A stretch of DNA of 52,789 nt from Oscillospiraceae bacterium. Its GTDB lineage: Bacteria > Bacillota > Clostridia > UMGS1810. Position numbers and translations under genes: made by a program. The notes beneath the pieces are model-generated. The model made no database searches and was not told the DNA's origin. It saw only the letters and a program-made list of their open reading frames with translations. This document shows positions 1-9,642 of the stretch, piece after piece; position 1 is the first letter of the stretch; each line of letters starts with the position of its first letter. The stretch spans positions 1-52,789 of the forward strand of contig SVJU01000013.1 in assembly GCA_015068825.1 (NCBI GenBank), written 5' to 3'.

Positions 1-343
<343 letters not shown>

Positions 344-410
344 AAAAGAGAAAAGGTAGGAAAATGCAAGAGACAAAAGAGAGAAGCGAAAAAGGGATAT
401 ATCGTTTAAG

Positions 411-530
411 TTACTTAGTGGTGATGACGCAGAGGAAACACCCGTACCCATACCGAACACGGCAGTTAAGCTCTGTAGTGCCGAAAATACTTGGTGGGCG
501 ACCGCCCGGGAACATAGGAAACCGCTAAGA
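411..530 (+). rRNA. rrf: 5S ribosomal RNA
   Basis: The conserved 5S core ACACCCGTACCCATACCGAACACGGCAGTTAAG (written here only as a landmark at about 438-470) is present. The 5' strand CTTAGTGGT pairs with the 3' strand ACCGCTAAG to close helix I. It lies about 68 bases after the 23S end, the normal rRNA operon order. No tRNA gene follows. The ends are accurate to a few bases. Confidence 0.95.
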
Positions 531-536
531 CAAATT

Positions 537-568
537 AAAGCTATCTTGTTAATTCAAGATAGCTTTTT
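537..568 (+). terminator. Rho-independent terminator of the rRNA operon
   Basis: A perfect 12-bp stem (arms 537-548 and 555-566, loop TTAATT) is followed by a T tract. It sits right after the 5S gene. Confidence 0.9.
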
Positions 569-619
569 CATTGTTAAAAAACACAAATGCGAGCACAGTG
601 ATTAGATATTATTTTTTAA

Positions 620-648
620 TTGTAATTCTTTATAATGCATGTTATAAT
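620..648 (+). promoter_or_regulatory. Sigma-A type promoter for the lipid kinase gene cluster
   Basis: TTGTAA (620-625) and TATAAT (643-648) are separated by 17 bases, about 60 bases upstream of the first start codon. The spacing is ideal and the -10 box is perfect. Confidence 0.7.
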
Positions 649-709
649 TACTGTATATGTGTTAGAAAAATTAAATTTTTCGAATGAAACCAAATGAGAG
701 GCTAAAAAA

Positions 710-1675
710 ATGAAAACTGTTTTTATTGTAAATCCTAAAGCGGGGCAAGGAAAAAACATCCGAAGCTTATTGGATTCAATTAAAAAAAGTATATTTCAGA
801 CAAAAGCTGATGCAGAAATATATATTACCAAATGTGTAGGTGATGCAACTAGATTTGTATCCAGATTTTGTGCGGAAAAAGGGCCTGCACGCTTTATTGC
901 CTGCGGGGGTGACGGAACATTAAATGAGGTGTTGAATGGTTCAATAAATTGCACTGATGCACAAATAGGTGTAGTTCCTTTAGGTACCGGTAATGATTTT
1001 TGCCGTAATTTTGATTCGCAATTTGATTTTTCTAATATATCATATCAAATTACCGGAAGAGCAGAAAAATGCGATGCAATGCATTATACAACTGTTTTTA
1101 ATGGTGTTAAAAAAGAAGGATATTGCATAAATATGCTAAATATTGGTTTTGATTGTAATGTTGCTGATATGAGTGCAAATATGAAGAAAAAACCTTTTGT
1201 ATCAGGTTCAATGGCCTATTTTTTATCAATTTTAATTGCCATGATTAAGAAAAAAGGTGCAGATCTTTCTGTAGAAATTGACAGCGAAATTGTGCATAAA
1301 GGAAGGCTTCTTTTAACATCAATTGCAAATGGTTGTTACTGTGGTGGAGGTATTAAATCTAATCCGCTTGCTTTGGTAAGTGACGGTGTTATGAATGTTA
1401 ATATTATAAAAAATATTAAACGGTTGCAGTTTATTCCTTTACTGCCTCATTATATGAATGGTACGATTCTTGATGTGAAAAATATTGATAGATTTCTTAT
1501 AAACAAAGATTGCCATAAAATTGTTATAAAACCGAGATGTAAAAACATGCGAATGTGCGTAGATGGGGAAATTATTGATGCCGGTGAAACAACCATTGAA
1601 GTAATACATAATGCTTTTAGTTTTGTGAATAAAAATCAGGTTTTAACCCAAAAAGAGGAAATGTTATTAAAATAA
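710..1675 (+). CDS. Diacylglycerol kinase-family lipid kinase (DagK/YegS/BmrU type)
   Basis: The protein has 321 residues, normal for soluble bacterial lipid kinases that phosphorylate diacylglycerol or a related lipid at the membrane face, often recycling diacylglycerol from envelope polymer synthesis. Seen: an N-terminal VNPKAGQGK nucleotide-binding segment, the GGDGTLNEVLNG catalytic loop near residue 75, PLGTGNDFCRNF near 100, and a C-terminal VDGE motif (CVDGEI). The start has a GAGAGG ribosome binding site. It is the first gene of a four-gene + strand set behind a good promoter. The exact lipid substrate cannot be told from sequence. Confidence 0.9.
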   Translation: MKTVFIVNPKAGQGKNIRSLLDSIKKSIFQTKADAEIYITKCVGDATRFVSRFCAEKGPARFIACGGDGTLNEVLNGSINCTDAQIGVVPLGTGNDFCRNFDSQFDFSNISYQITGRAEKCDAMHYTTVFNGVKKEGYCINMLNIGFDCNVADMSANMKKKPFVSGSMAYFLSILIAMIKKKGADLSVEIDSEIVHKGRLLLTSIANGCYCGGGIKSNPLALVSDGVMNVNIIKNIKRLQFIPLLPHYMNGTILDVKNIDRFLINKDCHKIVIKPRCKNMRMCVDGEIIDAGETTIEVIHNAFSFVNKNQVLTQKEEMLLK

Positions 1676-1735
1676 AAAGACAATTAAATATTTATTGCTT
1701 TTAAGCTATAAAATTTATTAGAAGGGAAAAAGAAA

Positions 1736-2551
1736 ATGTTAAATATTAAGGTTGTTCAACCTTCGTATTATGCTGGCGAAAATCCAGATGAAAAAATAGC
1801 AGAATTTTTGTTAAAAGAACTAAACGATGCTCCGCATGGAGGTCTTATTGTTCTTCCTGAATACTCCAATGCGGGAGGGATATCTGATATAGAAAGCGAA
1901 TTAAACGCGTTGCCTCGTGCCGAAATGATGTTAAAAGAGTCATCCAAAGTTGCAAAAAATAAAGGTTGTTATGTTGCTATAAATGTATTGCACAAGTTAA
2001 ATGGTGAAATTAAAAATAGCACATATTTATTTGATAAAAATGGCGAGGTTGCTTTTGTATACAACAAACAGCATCTTCCACCTTCGGAAATAAAGCTCGG
2101 GGTTGTTGCCGGTAATGATAACGGTAAAGCTCAATGCACTTGTATTTTAGATGGTATTCGTTTTGCATTTATGACTTGTTATGATGTGTATTTTAATGAA
2201 CAAATTGAATTTATTGCCAGATTCAAACCCGATATTATAATTATTCCGGGTTATCAGCGGGGAGAACGTACGGATATCATCAAGGCACAAGCAAAACTTA
2301 CAGCATTCAGGTGCAACGCGTATGTTGCACGTTCTTCCTTTTCGATGAATGACGATGAGCACGGCGGTTGTTCTATGATTGTTGGCCCTGACGGACATAT
2401 ACTTAAAAATATGGGGAAAGATGTTGGTTCTGTATCGGTGGAAATTGATCCAATATATAAATATATGCGTTCAGCAGGATTCGGTGGCGATACTGTAAGA
2501 AATGATGATTTTATATCTTGCGGTTTATGTCCCGATGCTTTTGAAATATAG
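1736..2551 (+). CDS. Carbon-nitrogen hydrolase (nitrilase superfamily)
   Basis: The protein has 271 residues and is cytoplasmic. The Glu-Lys-Cys catalytic triad of the superfamily is visible: Glu42 in LPEYS, Lys111 in YNKQHLPPSE, and Cys148 in MTCYDVYF. Such enzymes hydrolyse amides such as N-carbamoyl compounds, omega-amides or glutamine. The branch cannot be assigned safely. It lies 60 bases after the lipid kinase with a GAAGGG ribosome binding site, and is probably co-transcribed. Two antisense frames inside it are shadows. Confidence 0.9.
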   Translation: MLNIKVVQPSYYAGENPDEKIAEFLLKELNDAPHGGLIVLPEYSNAGGISDIESELNALPRAEMMLKESSKVAKNKGCYVAINVLHKLNGEIKNSTYLFDKNGEVAFVYNKQHLPPSEIKLGVVAGNDNGKAQCTCILDGIRFAFMTCYDVYFNEQIEFIARFKPDIIIIPGYQRGERTDIIKAQAKLTAFRCNAYVARSSFSMNDDEHGGCSMIVGPDGHILKNMGKDVGSVSVEIDPIYKYMRSAGFGGDTVRNDDFISCGLCPDAFEI

Positions 2552-2604
2552 TCGATGGAATCACACAATGACAACATGTAGAAATAAAGAAAAGAGATGT
2601 ACAT

Positions 2605-3972
2605 ATGTCAACGAGCAAAGAGGTAAATCAATTTGAAAAAATGACTAAATGGCCCATACCAAAACTTGTAATTACTTTGGGAATTCCAACTACTATAAGT
2701 ATGCTGGTTACAAATATTTATAATATGGCAGATACTTATTTTGTAAGTGAACTTGGTAACAGCGCCAGCGGTGCAGTTGGTGTTGTGTTTGGACTTATGG
2801 CGATTATTCAGGCATTTGGCTTTATGTTTGGTCATGGTGCCGGAAGTATAATTGCGCGAAAACTTGGTGAAAAGGATGTTCACAGTGCAAGTATTTATGC
2901 ATCTCTAAGTATCTTAGCTTGCCTTAGTGTGGGTACATTAATTGGTATTTTTGGGCTTATATTTATAGAACCTCTTATGCATCTTTTAGGCAGCACCGAA
3001 ACAATTCTTCCTTATGCAAAACAATACGGCATATACATTCTTATCGCTGCGCCAGTTACTATGACAAGTTTTGCACTTAATAATATTTTGCGATACGAGG
3101 GTAAGGCATTTTTTGCAATGATTGGGCTTACAATTGGCGGTGTACTTAATATAATAGGCGACCCAATACTGATGTTTGGTTTTGATATGGGGATAGCAGG
3201 TGCGGGACTTTCTACGGCAATTTCGCAGTTTGTTGGTTTTGTTATTTTGATATCAATGTTTTTCAGAGGAAAAACCTTAAGTAAAATTAATATAAAATAT
3301 GCAAAGGAGAATCCAAAAGCGGTTTTCACCATTATGGCAACGGGATTCCCAAGTTTTTGCCGACAGGGGTTTAGTAGTGTTTCCACAATGCTGCTTAATA
3401 ATTTAGCAGGTATGACGGGTGGTGATGCTGCTGTTGCGGCAATGTCGATTGTAAACAGAATCACATTCTTCATCTTTGCTGTCGGACTTGGCATCGGTCA
3501 GGGATTTCAGCCAGTTGCGTCGTTTAACTACGGTGCAAAAATATATTCCAGAGTAAAAAAAGCCTTCTATTTCACTATGTTTGCAGGAGAGGCTCTTCTT
3601 GGTACATTTGTTATTGTGGGACTTTTGTTTTCAAATCATCTGATAGGAATTTTTCGAAATGATCCGACAGTTGTTTTAATAGGAACGCTCAGCCTGAAAC
3701 TTCAACTTTTATCGCTGTTTTTCCATCCTCTTACAATCTGTTCAAATATGCTTTTTCAAAGTATAGGGGAAAATAAAAAAGCGACCTTTTTATCAATGTT
3801 AAGAAGCGGGATACTTTTTATCCCCATTTTACTTATACTGACAAGATTATTTGGGCTTTTCGGTGTTCAGTCGGCACAGGCAATTGCGGATGTTCTTGCG
3901 TTCTTTATTTCAGCACCGCTTGTACTTAAGTTTTTGAAAAATCTTCCAAAAGACAGACCAGAGAATCTGTAA
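2605..3972 (+). CDS. MATE family multidrug/sodium antiporter
   Basis: The protein has 455 residues with about 12 predicted membrane segments in two similar halves, the standard MATE architecture. N-terminal features such as PTTISMLVTNIYNMADTYF and later GxGxQPxxSFNYGAK-type segments fit the family. It would export cationic drugs or metabolites in exchange for Na+ or H+. It follows the nitrilase gene by 53 bases. Substrate is unknown; some Clostridia carry many paralogues of this class. Confidence 0.93.
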   Translation: MSTSKEVNQFEKMTKWPIPKLVITLGIPTTISMLVTNIYNMADTYFVSELGNSASGAVGVVFGLMAIIQAFGFMFGHGAGSIIARKLGEKDVHSASIYASLSILACLSVGTLIGIFGLIFIEPLMHLLGSTETILPYAKQYGIYILIAAPVTMTSFALNNILRYEGKAFFAMIGLTIGGVLNIIGDPILMFGFDMGIAGAGLSTAISQFVGFVILISMFFRGKTLSKINIKYAKENPKAVFTIMATGFPSFCRQGFSSVSTMLLNNLAGMTGGDAAVAAMSIVNRITFFIFAVGLGIGQGFQPVASFNYGAKIYSRVKKAFYFTMFAGEALLGTFVIVGLLFSNHLIGIFRNDPTVVLIGTLSLKLQLLSLFFHPLTICSNMLFQSIGENKKATFLSMLRSGILFIPILLILTRLFGLFGVQSAQAIADVLAFFISAPLVLKFLKNLPKDRPENL

Positions 3973-4038
3973 TTTAAAAAGATGGTATTGCTGGTATAAA
4001 ATGTGGTTTTTAGATTAGTATTAAAAGAGGTATTAAAT

Positions 4039-4641
4039 ATGTCGATAAAAGAAAAAATGCATAGTGGTGATTTATATTTGCCAATGGATGAAGAAATTTT
4101 TAAAGAGCAGCTTGAGTGTCTTGATAAGCTATATGATTTTAATAATACACGCCCGACAGAACTTAAAAAAAGAGCAACAATGTTAAAAAACATGTTTTGT
4201 GAAATCGGAGATAATTGTTATGTAGAACCGCCTCTTCATACAAATTGGGGCGGAAAACATGTTCATTTTGGCAAAAATATTTATGCTAATTTTAATTTAA
4301 CTTTGGTTGATGATACTCATATTTATGTGGGTGATTATACTATGTTTGGGCCTAATGTAACTATTGCAACTGCAGGACATCCTATTCTTCCTTGTTTAAG
4401 AGAGAAAGGTTATCAGTATAACGCACCTGTTAAAATTGGTAAAAACTGCTGGATAGGTGCAGGGGCAGTTATTGTGCCTGGTATTACAATAGGTGACAAT
4501 GTTGTAATTGGTGCAGGCAGTGTTGTTACAAAAGATATTCCATCTAATGTTGTTGCTGTTGGAAATCCCTGTAAGATTTTAAGAGAAGTAAATGAGCATG
4601 ATAAGGAATATTATTTTAAAAATAGAAAGATTGATATTTAA
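4039..4641 (+). CDS. Sugar O-acetyltransferase (maltose/galactoside acetyltransferase family)
   Basis: The protein has 200 residues from the ATG at 4039. That start is chosen because it has an AAAGAGG ribosome binding site and begins directly with the maltose-acetyltransferase N-terminal domain (KEKMHSGDLYLP); a longer in-frame start at 4003 has no binding site. Left-handed beta-helix hexapeptide repeats follow, with the catalytic His in TAGHP and a C-terminal VGNPCKILRE. It uses acetyl-CoA to acetylate a sugar. It is the last gene before a terminator. Confidence 0.9.
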   Translation: MSIKEKMHSGDLYLPMDEEIFKEQLECLDKLYDFNNTRPTELKKRATMLKNMFCEIGDNCYVEPPLHTNWGGKHVHFGKNIYANFNLTLVDDTHIYVGDYTMFGPNVTIATAGHPILPCLREKGYQYNAPVKIGKNCWIGAGAVIVPGITIGDNVVIGAGSVVTKDIPSNVVAVGNPCKILREVNEHDKEYYFKNRKIDI

Positions 4642-4642
4642 T

Positions 4643-4673
4643 AAAAAAACGGCTGAAATTCAGCCGTTTTTTA
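4643..4673. terminator. Bidirectional rho-independent terminator
   Basis: A 12-bp stem (4644-4655 with 4661-4672, loop AAATT) has an A run before it and a T run after it. It can stop both the + strand acetyltransferase transcript and the convergent wal operon. Confidence 0.9.
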
Positions 4674-4678
4674 TGTTT

Positions 4679-5023
4679 TTAGAATAGTCCGGGAATATTC
4701 ATGCCGCCGGTCATTTTGCTCATTTCTGCCTGGTTTTTCTGGTCGATTTTTTTGATAACATCGTTTACTGCAACCAAAATTAAATCTTCAAGCATTTCGA
4801 TATCGTCAACATCTACAACATCGGGGCTGATTTTAACTTCTGTCAGTTCTTTCCTGCCCGACATTTTAACGCTTACAGCACCGCCGCCTGCAGTAGCCTC
4901 AAAAGAGCTTTGCTCAAGTTCTTCCTGCATTTTAACCATATTCTGCTGCATTTTCTGCGCTTGTTTAATCATATTGTTCATATTGCCCATGCCCATTCCC
5001 ATAGGCATTCTTCCTTTTGCCAT
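4679..5023 (-). CDS. ybaB: YbaB/EbfC family nucleoid-associated protein
   Basis: The protein has 114 residues, the usual family length. It contains the conserved core [20 protein letters not shown], then [22 protein letters not shown] and a C-terminal helix. It forms dimers that bind DNA and the nucleoid. The Met/Gly-rich N terminus (MGMGMGN) is typical. The gene is usually beside dnaX and recR; here it is instead the last gene of the wal locus, 27 bases after yycI, with a CGGAGG ribosome binding site. Confidence 0.93.
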   Translation of the reverse strand: MAKGRMPMGMGMGNMNNMIKQAQKMQQNMVKMQEELEQSSFEATAGGGAVSVKMSGRKELTEVKISPDVVDVDDIEMLEDLILVAVNDVIKKIDQKNQAEMSKMTGGMNIPGLF

Positions 5024-5050
5024 AATATGAAAACCTCCGTTCGTAATAAT

Positions 5051-5788
5051 TTATTTTAAATATTCACCATTTCTGGCATTATAGAAATAACTTTCGTTAT
5101 TGCTTGTTAAAATTTTATAACACGGTGTTGCACTTGTGTTCATATTGTTAACACCACGCTTGGATTCGGGAATATAATATCCTAGTGTAATGCTTTCAAT
5201 TTTAATTTCATTATCGCTTTTAAACTGATTTGCAAATTCAATTAAAATACCTGTTATAGGCACAATTTCGGATATATTACGGCTTTTTGTAGGACGGGTT
5301 TCATTTACATACCAATCTCCAAAAATGTGTGTATATCCATCTTTTTGCGAAATATCAACACCAATATCAAAAACATAATAATTATTTATTTTAAGATTTA
5401 CACGCGATGTATTTTTATTATACACGACTTGAGTGTTTTTATCAATACCTATAGATGATAATATTTTTTTTATATCTGATTCGTTTTTTATTTCACTAAC
5501 AAGTTTAACAAGAAAACTTCCATCATCATTTTTTTGATATTGTTTTGGAAATTTTGAATTAAAAACAACATTTTTAAGCTCGATAGCATTAAGATTTACT
5601 ATTTTTGCAGGAATAATGCTTTTGTCAATTTTAATATTGTTCATTTTAAGAACATTTATTGTGTTTTCTATAGTTTCGTCACTTATATTAACACTTTTTG
5701 CATTTTCGGTATAGGTTACACTTATTAAAAATATATTCAGAAATATAAAAAGTACAATAAGAAAAGTTTTAAGTTTTTCCCAGTTCGT
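5051..5788 (-). CDS. yycI: YycI-like regulator of the WalK kinase, apparent ACG start
   Basis: The protein has about 245 residues: a short cytoplasmic N terminus (NWEKLKTF), one membrane segment (about residues 8-27), then an extracellular domain. YycI proteins typically begin MNWEKLK and act with YycH on the sensor WalK. The only ATG in frame is at 5644, after the membrane segment, and would give a truncated 197-residue protein. The open frame continues upstream to the yycH stop at 5801 without ATG, GTG or TTG. Codon ACG at 5788-5786 directly precedes NWEK and follows an AAGGTGG ribosome binding site. The start is inferred; an ATG-to-ACG sequence error is the alternative. Confidence 0.78.
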   Translation of the reverse strand, partial: TNWEKLKTFLIVLFIFLNIFLISVTYTENAKSVNISDETIENTINVLKMNNIKIDKSIIPAKIVNLNAIELKNVVFNSKFPKQYQKNDDGSFLVKLVSEIKNESDIKKILSSIGIDKNTQVVYNKNTSRVNLKINNYYVFDIGVDISQKDGYTHIFGDWYVNETRPTKSRNISEIVPITGILIEFANQFKSDNEIKIESITLGYYIPESKRGVNNMNTSATPCYKILTSNNESYFYNARNGEYLK

Positions 5789-5800
5789 ACTACCACCACC

Positions 5801-7225
5801 TTATCTTAAAAGTGAAGTTTTGTTATCCTGATTTTTTGCAATCCAGGTTATATTGTAAATTCCTTCGTTATTTACATAAGCAGGGAATATTTCTTTTACG
5901 GCATCATTTTTTGTAAATACCTGTGATACAAAAAGCTTATCCAATGCTTCTATTGTAGAGATGTTTTTTAGTTTTGAATCGCCTTCGTAGTAGATTCTTA
6001 TAAGTTGTTTATATGAAGTGATTTTTCCGTTTGAAACACTCATAGAAAGACCAAATGGCATAATCTGACCTGAAGAACTTTGCATATCATCTCTTATAAG
6101 AGTGCCATTTACATAGTAGTTCATTGTAAAATCAAATGTTTTTGCATCTCTTTCGGTAATATCACTTGTGAGGCTTAAATTAAGCTCGCTTTGGGGAACA
6201 ACACTTGTCCACAAATCTGTTACAAAGTTTAAAGATGCTGTAAAAACCTCGTTATAATCGGCACTGTCACTCACAGGAAGCTCAATTCCCTTATCAGGTG
6301 CGATTGCACGATATTCAAAGTATCCTGACGGATGAATTTTTATTGAGCCATAGTTTTCAACAAAAACCAGACTTTTGTCTTGCTCGGGATATTTTCGTAC
6401 GGTATTTATATTAAAATCAAAATTTTTAAGTATGGCATTTACCGTTTCAGTTTCAAATTCTTCGTTTGCTCTTGAATAAACAGGATTGATTGAATATAGC
6501 GAGTTATACTCTGTGCTCATTATTGACAAAAGTACATCGGGGTAAATTGTTACATTCTGCTTATCTGAATTTGTTTTATCAAGATTAAGCTCAAACGAAT
6601 AGGGAAGGTCGCCTGTTGTTTTTGATGCATATTTTGTAAGTAGTGAATCAAAAGCATTTTTGTCGTATTTGACAGAGCATTTTAAAACAGAGTTGTTATC
6701 AAAATTTTTTAAATAAACATTAAGGTTTGACGATGCAATATCACCATGCGAAATAACAAAATCACGAATGTTAATGTTTTCTATATTTATCTTTTCGATT
6801 CCAAGAATATCGCCCAGAATCTTTGAATCGTATGCAACAGGGTATGATACAAAGATTGATTTTGCTTTGAGTGCCGCATTCCATTCAGATACATCGGCTG
6901 TTTTATATTCGCCCACTTTAAGTGCAGATATAAAAATTTCTTTTACAGAACCAATTATTTCGTCATATTCATTGCCCGTTTCAAAAAAAACACTTCTTTT
7001 TGAGGCATTATTTATGACAAGCTGTTTGGGCAAGGCAAGCTTTTCTTTAGATAAGCTGCCGCTGTTTTTTAAAACCTTTTGTCCAAAAAGACGTTCGGTA
7101 ATATTAGAAAAAAAATTATAGCCATCAGGCCATAATTTTTCATCTATCCAAATATTCATAGTCATAGAAATGCTGCTCACAATAAGAAGCGCAAGAACAA
7201 TATTTTTTATAAATTCTTTTTTCAT
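5801..7225 (-). CDS. yycH: YycH-like regulator of the WalK kinase
   Basis: The protein has 474 residues with one N-terminal membrane anchor (about residues 7-27) followed by LWPDGYNFF and a large extracytoplasmic domain. Length, topology, and position between walK and yycI match YycH, which works with YycI to modulate WalK at the membrane. Sequence conservation in this family is low, so the call rests on topology plus context. It lies 27 bases after the small secreted protein gene and 12 bases before yycI. Confidence 0.82.
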   Translation of the reverse strand: MKKEFIKNIVLALLIVSSISMTMNIWIDEKLWPDGYNFFSNITERLFGQKVLKNSGSLSKEKLALPKQLVINNASKRSVFFETGNEYDEIIGSVKEIFISALKVGEYKTADVSEWNAALKAKSIFVSYPVAYDSKILGDILGIEKINIENINIRDFVISHGDIASSNLNVYLKNFDNNSVLKCSVKYDKNAFDSLLTKYASKTTGDLPYSFELNLDKTNSDKQNVTIYPDVLLSIMSTEYNSLYSINPVYSRANEEFETETVNAILKNFDFNINTVRKYPEQDKSLVFVENYGSIKIHPSGYFEYRAIAPDKGIELPVSDSADYNEVFTASLNFVTDLWTSVVPQSELNLSLTSDITERDAKTFDFTMNYYVNGTLIRDDMQSSSGQIMPFGLSMSVSNGKITSYKQLIRIYYEGDSKLKNISTIEALDKLFVSQVFTKNDAVKEIFPAYVNNEGIYNITWIAKNQDNKTSLLR

Positions 7226-7252
7226 AACGAATAAAATACCTTTAAAACTTAC

Positions 7253-7717
7253 TTAGTTAAGTCTTGAAGAAATAAATGTTTTAAGATTTCCTACATAAGC
7301 TTCGCTAAGAAGAGTAACTTCAAGGCGTACAGTCTGGATACCGCTGTTTTTCTGAGCATACACCAAAATTTTGTTAAGACCTTCTTTTAAAAGTACCTGA
7401 CGCGCATAAAGACCGCTTGCACCAACTGCAGTGTCTTCAAATTTAACACCGTTGAAAAATGTATTTATTTTTCTGTACATTCCTGTTGCAGCATCAAACA
7501 TATAAATTGCAACATTGGTTCCTTCGTTTGCAGCAGCAGAAACAACACAAACAGAGTTAGATGTTGTTGTGCTGAAAGAATCAGGATTTAAAATATCAAC
7601 AAGGTCTGTCATTGTTCCAACATATTCAGCGCCCAAAAATTCGGGTGCAGCAGCAAATGAAACTGTTGGAAGTAAAAGTGCAATTATACATATAGATAAA
7701 ACAAGTAATTTTTTCAT
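7253..7717 (-). CDS. Small secreted protein of unknown function in the wal operon
   Basis: The protein has 154 residues. A signal peptide is clear: MKK, a hydrophobic core LLVLSICIIALLLP, and a likely cleavage site at SFA-AA near residue 22. The mature part of about 130 residues has no motif I recognise. It may be a single beta-rich domain (SVCVVSAAANEGTNVAIYMF, then ILVYAQKNSGIQTVRLEVTLL). The start has an AAGGAGG ribosome binding site. It sits between walK and yycH, where standard wal operons have no such gene, so an extracytoplasmic role connected to WalK or the wall is possible but unproven. Confidence 0.8.
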   Translation of the reverse strand: MKKLLVLSICIIALLLPTVSFAAAPEFLGAEYVGTMTDLVDILNPDSFSTTTSNSVCVVSAAANEGTNVAIYMFDAATGMYRKINTFFNGVKFEDTAVGASGLYARQVLLKEGLNKILVYAQKNSGIQTVRLEVTLLSEAYVGNLKTFISSRLN

Positions 7718-7812
7718 ATATAATAATCCTCCTTAAAAAAGGTTATAAATCTTCTTATACCAATTATACAATAATAATGTTACAGCATTATTACGGTTTG
7801 TTTAAAATAGCC

Positions 7813-9618
7813 TTACATTTGTTCATCTTTTTTTATGGGAAGAATGATAACAACTTCTGTTCCTGCACCGTAAATACTGTTTACAGTAATTGTTCCTCCA
7901 TGTGCAGTTATAATATCGTGTGATATTGCAAGACCAAGTCCGGTTCCGCCTCTTTCGCGTGAGCGCGCTTTGTCGACACGGTAAAATCTTTCAAAAAGAT
8001 GCGGAATATCTTCTTTAGGAATACCAATTCCGTTATCCTTTATTTTTACATAAACATTTTTATACATTTTTCCGGTGGTAACATAAATTTTGCCGTCTGA
8101 GCCTGTGTACTTAATGGCATTTGATATGATATTCACCAAAACCTGTTCAATTGAATCCTTGTCACCTATAAACGCAGGCATTTTACTTACCGGCTCGTAA
8201 ATAAGAGTTTGTTTTGCAGCCTTTGCGTTTATAGACTGCTTTGCAACAACATTTTCAACAAGATTTGATAAGTCAAACTGTTCCTGTTTGATTCCTTTTT
8301 TGCTATAATCCAGACGGGATAAAACAAGAAGGTCTTTTACAAGACGAGTCATTCTATCGGATTCATTGTTTATTACATTTAAAAACTTTTCAAAGGTGTT
8401 TTTATCAAAATCTTCCTCTTCAACAGAATATAAAAGTGTTTCGGCATAGCCTTTTATAGTGGTAAGAGGTGTTCTTAATTCGTGCGATACATTTGCAACA
8501 AATTCTCTTCTGGAGTTATCAAGTCGTTGCTGCTCGGTAATATCCTGAAGCACCGCAACAATACCGCCGATTTTTTCTTTTGTTCGAAATTTTGCAAAAT
8601 AAAGCTTAATTTCGCTGTCAGCCTTTTTTATAACACTTTTCTGATTTGGCGTACCTTCTAAAATAATTGCCTGAGTTATTTTGGGTTCAGCCATTTCAAA
8701 AATTTCATTAAAAGACATTTTTTCTATTTTATTGGTGCGCATAAGCCTTTTTGCCGCAGGATTTATATGAATAATTCTGCCGTTTGAATCAAATGCAATA
8801 ACCCCGTCTGCCATATGCTTTATAATGGTTTCAACCTTGTCTTTTTCGCTTTGAATTTGCTTAAGTGTGTTGTTAAGCTCAATTGCCATATCATTAAAGG
8901 TTTGTGTTAAAAGACCAATTTCGTCGCTTGCCTTTACATCAATGGTAAATTCAAAATCACCTGATGTGATTTTTTGTGCCTTTCGGGTAAGTGATGAGAT
9001 AGGAGATATAATTGTTTTAGATAAAAGTATACCAAAAACAACCGATAGCAAAAGCCCTAATCCAAGGGACATAAATATAATTACAAGAATATTTCTTACA
9101 ACTGAGTCAATTTCAACCTTTGAGTCTTTGACATAAATAATAAAACTTTCAGCACCGCTTTTGCCAATAGGAACGGCAAAATCCATATATCCTGCGCTAT
9201 TTTGCATATTATCGCCAACTTTTTTGTTCATTGCCGAAATAATATTTGGAGTTATTTCAAGCGTTTTTGAAAGGTCGGGATTGCTTCCGTAAATCGCTTT
9301 GCCTGTGTTTATATCGAGTATATAATAGTTTCTGAAAGAGTCAATACCCATTTGACCTGAATATGCATCAATGCTTGTTTTAAGCTTTTCAATAGCATCT
9401 TCAGACATACTTGTTTCGCTAAGCTGATTTAAAAAGTCATCGTTATAAACATTTTGCATAAGACTTTTAAATTCGTCATGATAAAAGGTGTCGATACGGT
9501 TAATCATAAATGTACCGATTACAATAATAACCGAAATTGTAAGCACAACAAACATAGCTACAATTTTGTAGCTGATACTGCTTTTTAAAATTAATTGGTT
9601 GTTGTCGCCCTTTTTCAT
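7813..9618 (-). CDS. walK: WalK-type sensor histidine kinase
   Basis: The protein has 601 residues. Order: membrane segment 1 (about 18-40), extracytoplasmic sensor region (about 41-175), membrane segment 2 (about 176-200), HAMP (about 201-253), PAS (about 260-365), HisKA with phospho-acceptor His379 in VSHELRTPL, then a HATPase_c domain with N box NIISNAIKYTG, DNGIGIP and GGTGLGLAI. This is the WalK (YycG) architecture, which controls wall hydrolase genes in low-GC Gram-positives. It starts 24 bases after walR. A 95-base gap with a small TAATAATG/CATTATTA hairpin separates it from the next gene. Confidence 0.95.
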   Translation of the reverse strand: MKKGDNNQLILKSSISYKIVAMFVVLTISVIIVIGTFMINRIDTFYHDEFKSLMQNVYNDDFLNQLSETSMSEDAIEKLKTSIDAYSGQMGIDSFRNYYILDINTGKAIYGSNPDLSKTLEITPNIISAMNKKVGDNMQNSAGYMDFAVPIGKSGAESFIIYVKDSKVEIDSVVRNILVIIFMSLGLGLLLSVVFGILLSKTIISPISSLTRKAQKITSGDFEFTIDVKASDEIGLLTQTFNDMAIELNNTLKQIQSEKDKVETIIKHMADGVIAFDSNGRIIHINPAAKRLMRTNKIEKMSFNEIFEMAEPKITQAIILEGTPNQKSVIKKADSEIKLYFAKFRTKEKIGGIVAVLQDITEQQRLDNSRREFVANVSHELRTPLTTIKGYAETLLYSVEEEDFDKNTFEKFLNVINNESDRMTRLVKDLLVLSRLDYSKKGIKQEQFDLSNLVENVVAKQSINAKAAKQTLIYEPVSKMPAFIGDKDSIEQVLVNIISNAIKYTGSDGKIYVTTGKMYKNVYVKIKDNGIGIPKEDIPHLFERFYRVDKARSRERGGTGLGLAISHDIITAHGGTITVNSIYGAGTEVVIILPIKKDEQM

Positions 9619-9642
9619 TTTTTACCTCGTAAATGCTTTTAA

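Noticed and set aside
5051..5644. Start of yycI at the ATG at 5644
   Set aside because: It would remove the membrane anchor and the NWEK start, and no ribosome binding site precedes it.
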